DNA from: Candidatus Pantoea deserta
GTDB lineage: Bacteria; Pseudomonadota; Gammaproteobacteria; Enterobacterales; Enterobacteriaceae
Length of the DNA stretch: 64,000 nucleotides
Reading direction: 5' to 3'
Assembly: GCF_003813865.1 (NCBI RefSeq)
Contig: NZ_RMVG01000011.1
Location: forward strand, 1 to 64,000
The position numbers and the translations under genes are program-made. This document shows, piece by piece, positions 30,001 through 35,317 of this stretch. The notes beneath the pieces were generated by a model. The model did no database searches. It saw only the letters and a list, made by a program, of their open reading frames with translations, and was not told the origin of the DNA. Each line of letters begins with the position of its first letter. The stretch's first letter is position 1.

Positions 30001-33000
30001 ACTACGCCCACCCTGAGCGGCACGGCCAGCGCTGGCAACATCGTTACCCTGTACGACGGCACCACGCTGCTCGGCACGGCAACGGCCGGCGCGGACGGCG
30101 CCTGGACCTTCACCACGGGCGCGCTGGCGCAGGGTGAACATACGCTGAACGTGACGGTAACCGACGCGGCGGGCAACGTCAGCCCGGCAACGCCGTTTAA
30201 CCTGACGGTCGATACCCTTGCTCCGGCGGTGTCAACGCTGGTGGTGACCAACGATGTCGCTGGCGTGGTGGTGCCGAACGGCGGCGCGACCAGCGACAGC
30301 ACGCCGGTACTGAGCGGCGCGGCGGAAGCGGGCAGCGTCGTTACCCTTTACGACGGCAACGCAACGCTGGGCAGCGTCACCGTGGGCGCAGGCGGCACAT
30401 GGAGCTTTACGCCAGCGGCGGCGCTCGCCGAGGGCGCGCATTCCCTGAGCGTGACGGTAACGGATGCCGCAGGCAACGTCAGCGGCTCCACCTCTGCCAG
30501 CGTGGTTATCGACACCACGGCGCCTGAGGTTACGCTGACGGCAAGTAACAACAACGGCGCTACCCCGGTGGCGATCGCTGGCAACGGCCTGACCAGTGAC
30601 AGCACGCCGCTGCTCAGCGGCGCGGCGGAAGCGGGCAGCCGCCTCACTATCTCCGACGGCACCACCGTGCTGGGAACGGTGACGGTGGGCAGCAGCGGCC
30701 AGTGGAGCTTTATCACGCCGACGCTGGCGGACGGAGCGCATACCCTGAGTGTGACGGCAACCGATGCGGTGGGCAACACCAGCGCGCCCGTGTCGCTGAC
30801 GCTGACCGTAGACACTGCCCCGCCGGCAGCCGTGACCACGCTGGAGGTCAGGGATAACGTCGGGACGATACAGGGGCTGTTGAGCAATGGCGCGACGACG
30901 GACGACAACACTCCGACCCTGAGCGGCACGGCGGAAGCGGGCGCGGTCGTGACCATCTTTGACAATACCACGGCGCTGGGGTCCGTTACGGCGGCCGCGG
31001 ACGGGACGTGGAGCTTTACTACTGCCGCGCTGAGCAATGGCGTTCATCCGCTGAGCGTGACGGTGCGCGATGCGGCCGGCAATACCAGCGCGCCGTCGGC
31101 CACGGTGGCCATTACGGTTGATACGGTCGCGCCGGTAGCATCGACGCTGGTGGTGACCAATGACGTCACCGGTACGGTAGTGGCGAACGGCGGCTCCCTT
31201 AACGACAGTACGCCGACCCTGAGCGGCCAGGCAGAGGCGGGCAGTCGCATCACCCTCTATGACGGCACAACCTTGCTGGGCACGGCGACGGCAGGCAGCA
31301 GCGGCGCATGGAGCTTTACCACCGGCGTACTGAGTAACGGCACCCATCCGCTGAGCGTAACGGTTACGGATCTGGCGGGTAACGTCAGTAGCGCCACCAC
31401 GGCCAGCGTCATCGTGGATACGGTTGCGCCTGCGGCGGTAACGGCGCTGGCGCTCAGCAACAACAACGGCAGCACGCCGGTCGCGATCCCCGGCGGCGGT
31501 ATTACCAACGACAGCACGCCGCTGCTGAGCGGCGCGGGCGAGGCGGGCGCGAGGATCAACGTCTACGATGGCGCGACTCTGCTGGGCACCACCACCGTCG
31601 GCAGCAACGGTCAGTGGAGCTTTGTCTCTCCGACCTTAAGTAACGGGGCGCACACCCTGAACGTGATCGCGACCGATGCGGCAGGCAACAGCAGCCCAGG
31701 CGCCTCCGTCACGCTGACGGTCGATACCCTGGCGCCAGCGGCCAGTACGCTGGTGATCACCAACGACACGGTGACGCCAAACGTCACGGTGCCGAGCGGC
31801 GGGGCGACGCGCGATACCACTCCGGTACTGAGCGGGGTGGCGGAAGCGGGCGCGCTGGTCAGAATCTATGACGGCACAACCCTGCTGGGAAGCGTTACGG
31901 CGGGTACGGGCGGCGCGTGGAGCTTTACAACGGCCACGCTGACGCAGGGAACCCATCCGCTGAGCGTGACGGTAACTGATACCGCAGGTAATGTCAGCGC
32001 GACGACCTCAGCCAGCGTCATCGTTGACAGTGTGGTGCCAACGGCGGTCAGCGGGCTGGCGATTAACACCGCAGGCACCACGCTGACCGGTACAGGGGAG
32101 GCGGGCGCAACCGTCACGGTACGCGATGCGGGCGGCAACGCCATCGGCAGCGGCACCGTGGCGGCGAACGGCAGCTTCTCGGTGGCGCTGACCACGGCGC
32201 AAACCACCGGCGCGACGCTGTCGGTGACGCAGGTCGACAGTGCGGGCAACGTTTCGCCTGCCGCCACGGTGCTGGGCGCAATCCGCGTGATCGCGACCAA
32301 TGATGTGACCGAGGTCGATTACGCTACCCAGACGGGTACCATCACGAACGCCAATACCAGCGCCAGCGGAACTGCGCTGCTGAACGTCAACCTGGGCGGC
32401 GCGATTACGCTGGGCGTGTTGCAGAGTGCGGGCGCATATCAGTTCAGCGTCGGCGCGGGCGACACCCGTACCGTGACGCTGCACGCGTCAGCGACCAGCC
32501 TGGTCGCGCTGACGTCAACCTATACGCTCTATCTCTATCAGCAGCAGGCGAACGGTACCTGGACGGTGAAATCGACCAACGCCAACTACATCTCCACCTT
32601 CCTGACGGTGGGCACGCAGTCAGGCGGTAACGTGACCTACAGCAACCTCGGCACCGGTAACTACGCCGTGCTGCTGGGCACCAGCAGCGGCGTGGGCGTT
32701 CTGCCGACGACGACCGTGACCACCACGTCCGATATTACGACGCTGGCGGTGACGGTGGCGGCAAGCGTCACTGGCAATCTGCTGACCAACGACACCAGTT
32801 CGGTGGCGGGCACGATACCGACAGGCACGCTGGTCACCACGGTATCAGGCGGCGCAGTGGCAAGCACAGGCAATACGGTGATCAACACCACGTACGGCAC
32901 CCTGACCATTGATGCCAAAGGAAATTACACCTATGCGCTGAAGGCCGGTCTGGATGCCGACTCGCTGCCTGCCGCCGACGTGTTCACCTATTCGGTGCGC

Positions 33001-33789
33001 GACGCCAGCGGCGCGGTCACCTCAGCCACCCTGACCGTCGATCTGCATAACGGTCCGGCGACCACGCTGCTGTCGATCAACAGCCTGTTTGCCGAAACCA
33101 CCGTTGATGACGGCACCACGGCGAGCGGCAGCATCTACGGCGACAGCACGGCAACCCATAGCGGCGCGCTGAGCATCACCAACGAGAGCGGCCAGACCAC
33201 CGCCGTCAGCAGCAGCGGTATTACGCTGGTGGCGGGCGACTACGGCACCCTGAGCATCTCCGCAGACGGTCACTACACCTACACGCTGAACACAGCCGTG
33301 AACGTGCAGGAGATTGCGCATAAAGAGGTGTTCAGCTACAGCCTGGCGGCGGCTGACGGCACCATTACCACCAACAGCTTCACCATTGAGCTGCATCCCA
33401 CCATCACCGGCACGGCGAGCGCGGATGCGCTGATCAGCAGCGCCTACGACGACACCATCACCGCTGGCGCAGGCACCGATACCCTGGTGTATCACCTGCT
33501 GAACAGCGCCGATGCCGTCGGCGGCAACGGGCATGACACCTGGACCGATTTCTCTGTGGCCGACGGCGACAAGATTGACGTCAGCAGTCTGCTGGTGGGC
33601 TGGAACGACAGCAGCAACGTCAATGACTTCGTGAAGGTGGACCACACTGCGGACGGCAATACCGTGCTGTCAATTGACCGCGACGGCACCGGAACCGCCT
33701 ACAGCAGCACGCAGCTGGTCACGCTGGAGGGCGTTAACGTTTCACTGGAGGAGCTACTGCAACAACCGCACCAGAACCCGGCGGCGTAA
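18004..33789 (+). CDS. Giant BapA-like adhesin secreted by type I secretion
   Basis: 5261 residues, one uninterrupted frame of 15.8 kb. Order: a BapA-type N-terminal domain (about 1-110); a Gly/Ala-rich hydrophobic stretch ending in a poly-Gly run (about 117-141); a (TGGGD)8 linker (159-198); 44 complete Ig-like repeats of ~102 residues (about 201-4677), each with TPxLSGxAExGxxVxVYDG, LGSVT, a single Trp in WSF and TVTDAAGN; a shortened 45th repeat (to ~4757); a non-Ig domain (~4760-4895); two VCBS-like repeats (~4900-5016 and ~5020-5129); and a C-terminal type I secretion signal (~5131-5261) with a single weak RTX-like segment (DDTITAGAGTDTLVY). There is no Sec signal. It should be exported by the three proteins encoded next to it and be held at the cell surface through the N-terminus, promoting biofilm or host/plant attachment. 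I see no cysteine, and no lysine within the Ig array. Confidence 0.93.
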   Translation: MNNISVTPKGGTIASQLSGSDVNLTAPSLVKLNLNRSDIKSFARNGNDLVVTTKSGETVVIHNFYSPAGESDLVLQDDQGALWWVEDPGQQGFQFVSIDSTEGLLADNITNDGAIAAYGFGGAALAGIAAMFAGGGGGGGNSSEAAPAPGDGGTGDGGTGGGDTGGGDTGGGDTGGGDTGGGDTGGGDTGGGDTGGGDTTAPGPVTDLLISDNVGSVQGSIGAGSITDDNTPVLSGTAEAGAVISVYDGSTLLGTVTVNADGSWSFTSPTLADGQHSLTVTVTDAAGNVSSATSPVNFTVDTLAPESIADLTATSNNGTLVTPIGQDSVTSDNTPTLQGTAEAGSTVTVRDGDTVLGTVTAGSDGRWTFTSPALEEGSHTLSITATDAAGNISPATTLTFTVDTLAPDIASGLQLTDNVGDSQGPLTSGGSTDDSTPVLSGLAEAGTLVRVYDGDTLLGSVTAGADGGWSFTTPALSNGSHSLTATVTDAAGNVSAATTPIVINVAADLPPATSSLEITDDSGSTLVSLTNGAATADNTPTLSGVAAANALVTLYNGDAVLGSVTADASGQWAFTPQTLADGTYAFRATSTDADGNVSDTPTITVTIDTLPPDAADNLQLSNNSGETVTPVTPGGATSDNTPVLSGTAEPGSTVTLFDGATPLGTATAGSDGSWSFTTPTLTEGSHSLTATVTDAAGNVSEAGAPLLFTVDTLPPAAASGLVVTDDAGSSTGPLTSGATTDDSTPILSGQAEPDSLVTVYDGSTVIGSVTVGTDGNWSFTTPPLSNGSHSLTLTVTDAAGNVSPATDAFELTVAADLPPATSSLAITDDSGSQLVTLADGDSTRDTTPVLTGQTTAGALVILYNGDEALGSVTADASGQWSFTPEALADGTYAFHATSTDAAGNVTDSATLNITVDSVAPESATGVQLSTDASGSPVPITSGSTSDATPVLSGSAEPGSIITVSDGATMLGSTTAGDDGAWSFTTPTLAEGAHSLTAIVTDAAGNASAASAPVNFSVDTTPPAAAADLLLNGNSGGVSVPIGAGGATNDATPVLSGSAEPGSTVTVSDGDTVLGSVTAADDGSWSFTVPALDEGSHSLTTTVTDTAGNTGPASAAIDFTLDTSAPDAASGLVVTDDVGDDQGALASGDTTDDSTPTLSGQAEAGSLINVYDGDTLLGSVTADAQGGWSFTTPTLSNGSHSLTVTVTDTAGNSSAPTDAFDLTVAADLPPATSSLEISDDSGSTVVQLASGATTPDTTPVLSGLTAANALVTLYNGDQVLGSVTADASGQWTFTPDALADGVYAFHAVSTDEAGSATDSDTLTITIDSVAPEAVGNLQLSSDAGGSTVAVTSGATNDSTPVLSGSAEPGAVVTVSDGATVLGSVTAGADGAWSFTTPTLAEGAHSLTATATDAAGNVSVPSAPVTFDVDTTPPDVVADLVLSDNRGILLPVAPGGTTNDTSPILSGTAEAGSTVTVADGDTVLGSVTVGSDGSWSFITPALGEGGHSLTATVTDAAGNTGPASVPLDFSVDTVAPDAPGALVVSDDFGAAQGALNSGDTTDDRTPTLSGQAEPDAVISIYDGATLLGNAIADVAGNWSFTTPVLSTGAHSLTATATDAAGNSSPATTPFDLTIEGGLPPATAPLEATVEADSTLTPIVDGATTNNDSPILSGVADPNSLVTLYDGNTVLGSVTADAGGQWSFRLFSLSNGLHVFLAVANSPNGSTTNAGPLTVTVDTLAPDAADNLQLSNNEGSASLPVSAGGATNDASPVLSGTAEPGSTVTVSDGNTLLGTATVNSDGSWSFTSPTLAEGAHSLTTTVTDAAGNVSPSSAPVNFTVDTIAPAAATGLVVSDNAGDVQGPLTSGATTDDNTPTLSGQAEAGSVVSVYDGDALLGTVTAGTDGSWSLTTGALSNGVHSLTVTVTDAAGNISPATPAVNLNVQADLPPATTSLEATDDSGTTLVALADGSATQDATPVLSGLAAAGSLVTLYSGETALGSVTADANGQWTFTPDTLADGTYTFLATFTDAAGNVTDSAPLTLTIDTTPPEAATGVTLTDASGDPLINGVTTSTSAPVLSGSAETGSIVTVSDGGAVLGSTTAAGDGSWSFTTPTLTEGDHSLTTTVTDPAGNSSPASDAIAITVDTLPPAIPADVSLSSNVGDTPVPVASGDAINDTTPVLSGSAEPGSLVTVSDGDTLLGSVTVGSDGGWSFTTPTLAEGDHSLTAAVTDAAGNSSGPSAPLLVTVDTTPPVAAADLLLSNDQSGTPVAVTGGITNDPTPVLSGSAEAGSLVTVSDGDTVLGSVTVGSDGGWSFTTPALSEGDHSLTATVTDTAGNSSPATEAVAITISTTPPVAAANLLLTNDQSGTPVVSGGVTNDATPVLSGTAAASSAISVYDGDALLGTTTSDAEGNWSFTSPALDDGGHSLTATVTDAAGNVSAPTEPVSFTLDTLPPVAAAELALSNDQNGTAIAAGGITNDTSPALSGTAEPGGIVTVFDGDAALGSAAVDADGNWRFTPETPLEAGAHSLTATVTDAAGNTGPASDAFTFTVDLTPPAAADNLQISNDASGTPVAIAAGGATNDATPLLSGTAEAGSTITVSDGDTVLGSATVNGDGSWSFSAPALSEGEHSLTVVVTNPTGNSSAPSEPVTFTVDTTAPTTATALQLSSDDNGNQIAAGGATNDTTPVLSGSAEAGSLVTLSDGTTVLGSVTAGSDGSWSFTSPALAEGAHSLTATVTDSAGNSSAPSEPFDFNVDLTAPVLADNLQLSDSTGTLLVPITDGGFTRDTAPQLNGTAEANSIVTIYDGDTALGSVAAGAEGNWSFITPDLASGAHSLSVVVTDPAGNSSGNTPTISFTVDTAAPAAAADLLLTNDASGAEIGDGDLTSDNTPVLSGTAEAGSTVTVYDGDTLLGSATADDAGAWRFVSPVLNDGAHSLSVTVTDAAGNISPASDAITLNVDTLPPAAITGLTLANIADGGLTSINTPVVSGVAEAGTLVTIADGDTVLGSVTAADDGSWSFTAPALDDGSHTLSATATDAAGNISAAATVSLVVDATAPAAANDVSLSSDNGGAAATILDGDTTSDSTPLLSGTAEAGGVVSVYDGDTLLGTTTVGANGQWSFAVATLTDALHSLSVTVTDAAGNTSAASTPIDFTVDTVAPDATVLTVSNDSGSALINGATTSDNTLLLTGTAEANSLVTIYDGNLAIGSIVASDTGAWSLSTPALADGGHALSATVTDEIGNVSAPSELFTLVVDVTPPEPAGDLTLQTSGGATLADGAITSDNAPAISGTAEANSIVRLYDGETLLGSVAADAGGSWSFTPAALDDGVHALSVTVSDAAGNVSASASLGSITVDTLPPDAATFAIYDTAGATPVVIADGGDTDDQTPVLRGNAEAGATVNVYQGDTLLGTATVNENGIWRFETGTLDEGTYAFTVSVTDAAGNTSIEAEPYTITIDVTPPLAISDLLVNDDAGATTGPLLSGATTDDNTPTLSGTAELGSIVTVYDGATLLGTAVTTAEGTWSFTPAALSNGPHSFTLTQTDAAGNVGPVSEAFLLTIANGLPPTTSTLQLTDDNGSTLVALTNGSTTNDDTPVLSGVATEGDVISIYDGDTVLGQVTVGANGIWSFTPEALAEGAHALYITTLDAQGNPGETSDTINITVDVTVPATVADLLVSNDAAATPTGIANGGTTNDNTPLLTGTTEAGALVTVYDGNTVIGSATANAEGGWSFNTPILTNGAHALSVTVTDIAGNVSERSAALSFTVDTVAPATATGLVITNDITSTVVPNGGSTNDSSPLLSGNAEAGSLVTLYDGTTALGSVTAGSEGTWSFTSPALGQGLHSLYARVTDVAGNTSVASASVTVTVDTIAPTAATLSASNNNGATATQILNNGITNDSTPALNGTAEAGARVTISDGTTVLGSVTAGSNGQWSFITPTLADGAHTLSVIATDAAGNSSAPTTLTLTVATTAPAPVADLAVSDNVGAIQGALTSGAFTDDTTPTLSGTASAGNIVTLYDGTTLLGTATAGADGAWTFTTGALAQGEHTLNVTVTDAAGNVSPATPFNLTVDTLAPAVSTLVVTNDVAGVVVPNGGATSDSTPVLSGAAEAGSVVTLYDGNATLGSVTVGAGGTWSFTPAAALAEGAHSLSVTVTDAAGNVSGSTSASVVIDTTAPEVTLTASNNNGATPVAIAGNGLTSDSTPLLSGAAEAGSRLTISDGTTVLGTVTVGSSGQWSFITPTLADGAHTLSVTATDAVGNTSAPVSLTLTVDTAPPAAVTTLEVRDNVGTIQGLLSNGATTDDNTPTLSGTAEAGAVVTIFDNTTALGSVTAAADGTWSFTTAALSNGVHPLSVTVRDAAGNTSAPSATVAITVDTVAPVASTLVVTNDVTGTVVANGGSLNDSTPTLSGQAEAGSRITLYDGTTLLGTATAGSSGAWSFTTGVLSNGTHPLSVTVTDLAGNVSSATTASVIVDTVAPAAVTALALSNNNGSTPVAIPGGGITNDSTPLLSGAGEAGARINVYDGATLLGTTTVGSNGQWSFVSPTLSNGAHTLNVIATDAAGNSSPGASVTLTVDTLAPAASTLVITNDTVTPNVTVPSGGATRDTTPVLSGVAEAGALVRIYDGTTLLGSVTAGTGGAWSFTTATLTQGTHPLSVTVTDTAGNVSATTSASVIVDSVVPTAVSGLAINTAGTTLTGTGEAGATVTVRDAGGNAIGSGTVAANGSFSVALTTAQTTGATLSVTQVDSAGNVSPAATVLGAIRVIATNDVTEVDYATQTGTITNANTSASGTALLNVNLGGAITLGVLQSAGAYQFSVGAGDTRTVTLHASATSLVALTSTYTLYLYQQQANGTWTVKSTNANYISTFLTVGTQSGGNVTYSNLGTGNYAVLLGTSSGVGVLPTTTVTTTSDITTLAVTVAASVTGNLLTNDTSSVAGTIPTGTLVTTVSGGAVASTGNTVINTTYGTLTIDAKGNYTYALKAGLDADSLPAADVFTYSVRDASGAVTSATLTVDLHNGPATTLLSINSLFAETTVDDGTTASGSIYGDSTATHSGALSITNESGQTTAVSSSGITLVAGDYGTLSISADGHYTYTLNTAVNVQEIAHKEVFSYSLAAADGTITTNSFTIELHPTITGTASADALISSAYDDTITAGAGTDTLVYHLLNSADAVGGNGHDTWTDFSVADGDKIDVSSLLVGWNDSSNVNDFVKVDHTADGNTVLSIDRDGTGTAYSSTQLVTLEGVNVSLEELLQQPHQNPAA
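18478..18597 (+). repeat. Eight 15-bp repeats encoding (TGGGD)8
   Basis: Eight tandem copies of a 15-base unit (ACN GGC GGN GGC GAT) encode a flexible linker between the N-terminal retention region and the Ig array. Copies differ only at third positions. The unit is a multiple of three, so copy-number changes would alter linker length and keep the frame. Confidence 0.95.
18601..32034 (+). repeat. 44-unit tandem Ig-like repeat array
   Basis: Forty-four consecutive units of about 300-312 bases, counted by their PP/AP start, central LSG...DG block and closing TVDT segment. Units are diverged at DNA level. They fall into recognisable subtypes: an A type (DNxGxxQGPL ... often ending VAADL), a B type (PPATSSLEITDDSGS ... 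DGTYAFxAxSTD) and others. A-B pairs recur in the first half, and a three-unit cycle occupies units 36-44. Confidence 0.9.
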
Positions 33790-33865
33790 GCGCCGTTATG
33801 TCTGGCAGGGAAGCACTATCGGGCGCAGGGATGCGCCCCTTTCTCTAACTGACGAGTGGAATACG

Positions 33866-35317
33866 ATGGATCGGATGCAATCAAGCGCAATATATCGCCG
33901 TTCTTTTACGCGCAGCGTTCTCTGTGCTGGCATCGCTTTTTTTACCTTTTCCTCTCTGGCGGCCGCCAGCGACACCTTGCAGACGGCCAGTCAGATCAAC
34001 GCAACCGGCCTGGCGCAGCAGCCGGATCTCCCATCCTTAACCGGCGCCAGCGCTGAACCCGCGCTGGCGCGCGTGCCGGAGACGCTGACGGTCAGTCAGG
34101 CCGTGCAGCGCGCGATTCAGTGGCATCCCGATATAGCCGAGGCGGTGGGAAAGCTGCGCGAGCAGGCCAGCCAGGTAGACGTGGCTAAGGCGAAATACTA
34201 TCCACAGGTCAGCGCCGGTATGAACAACGGCTACAGCAACGCCTACAGCGAAAAGGGCTTTAGCCCCTCTTTTGTGCTGTCGGTTTCTCAGATGCTCTAC
34301 GACTTTGGCAAGGTGAGCAGTTCGGTGCGCTCCGCTGAAGCGGGGGTCGCGCAAGAGCAGGCCAACGTGCTGGTGAGTATTGATACTGTGGCGCACGACG
34401 CGGCGGCGGCCTTGATTCAGGTGCAGGGCTATCAGCAGCTGGTGAAAATCGCCCGGCAGCAGCTGACGGCCCTGACGAAAATCGGCGATCTCGCTCGCCA
34501 GCGCAACGATGAGGGCGCGGCTTCGCTCTCTGACGCGACGCAAACCGACGCGCGTATCGAAGGCGCGCGCACCACCCTTACGCAGTATCAGGCCAGCCTG
34601 AACCGCTGGCGCGCCACCCTGGCCACCTATCTCGGCTGGCCAGTGGTGAAGCAGGTCAGCGACGATTTTCCTGCCGGGCTGATGCGCGCCTGCGAGACGT
34701 CTCAGGCGGACGACCGCCTTATCCCGGCGGTGCTTGCCGCCTGGGCGCAGGCCACGCAGGCGCAGGCGAAGCTCGATAACGCCAATGCGCAAATGCTGCC
34801 GACCGTATCGCTGGAGCCGCAGGTGACGCACTATCTTAACGACCACTACGCCAACAGCCAGACGCTGGACCGCACGCAATATTCGGCCTGGGTTAAAGTT
34901 GAAATGCCGCTCTATCAGGGCGGCGGCTTGACCGCCAGCCGCGACGCGGCCGCCAGCGCGGTCAACGCCGCCAATGCCGCCGTTAACTCCGCGCGCCTCA
35001 AGGCGCGTCAGCAGCTGAGCGAATCGCAGAGCGAGTCGCAAAGTCTGGCGCTCAGCCTGGCTATCCAGGCGCGGCAGCAGCGGCTTGGCGAAAAGACCCA
35101 GGAACTCTACCAGGACCAGTATCTGCAACTCGGCACGCGTCCGCTGCTCGACGTGCTCAATGCCGAACAGGAAGTGTTCCAGACGCGATTCACGCTCCAG
35201 CAAACCATCAGCCAGTTACGCTCGCTACAGCTCGACTGCCTTTACAGCACCGGGCATATGCGCTCAGCCTTTGCCCTGAATAATCAGCGGATCCAGTCCG
35301 TGGAGATCCAGCCATGA
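33866..35317 (+). CDS. TolC-family outer-membrane channel of the type I secretion system
   Basis: 483 residues. A signal peptide (charged YRRSFTR, hydrophobic core, Ala-rich end near residue 33) is followed by two outer-membrane efflux (OEP) repeats, with long Gln/Ala/Ser-rich helices and the typical SVSQMLYDFGK and VKVEMPLYQGGG segments. It should form the trimeric tunnel through periplasm and outer membrane for the adhesin. I chose the ATG at 33866, 76 bases after the adhesin stop and after a GAGTGGA site, because the longer frame begins within the adhesin gene without homology. It overlaps the ABC gene by 4 bp (ATGA). Confidence 0.92.
   Translation: MDRMQSSAIYRRSFTRSVLCAGIAFFTFSSLAAASDTLQTASQINATGLAQQPDLPSLTGASAEPALARVPETLTVSQAVQRAIQWHPDIAEAVGKLREQASQVDVAKAKYYPQVSAGMNNGYSNAYSEKGFSPSFVLSVSQMLYDFGKVSSSVRSAEAGVAQEQANVLVSIDTVAHDAAAALIQVQGYQQLVKIARQQLTALTKIGDLARQRNDEGAASLSDATQTDARIEGARTTLTQYQASLNRWRATLATYLGWPVVKQVSDDFPAGLMRACETSQADDRLIPAVLAAWAQATQAQAKLDNANAQMLPTVSLEPQVTHYLNDHYANSQTLDRTQYSAWVKVEMPLYQGGGLTASRDAAASAVNAANAAVNSARLKARQQLSESQSESQSLALSLAIQARQQRLGEKTQELYQDQYLQLGTRPLLDVLNAEQEVFQTRFTLQQTISQLRSLQLDCLYSTGHMRSAFALNNQRIQSVEIQP

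Noticed and set aside
18601..32034. The tandem repeats as a CRISPR array or satellite
   Set aside because: Units of ~300 bases keep one open frame and encode Ig-like domains; there are no short identical repeats with spacers.
18073..33689. Dozens of long open frames on the minus strand of the adhesin gene (up to 494 codons)
   Set aside because: They mirror the repeat array in a GC-rich gene with strong third-position bias, show repetitive low-complexity products and have no family similarity.
33674..33865. 64-codon upstream extension of the outer-membrane channel gene
   Set aside because: It overlaps the adhesin 3' end in another frame and would displace the signal peptide; the ATG at 33866 has a ribosome site.
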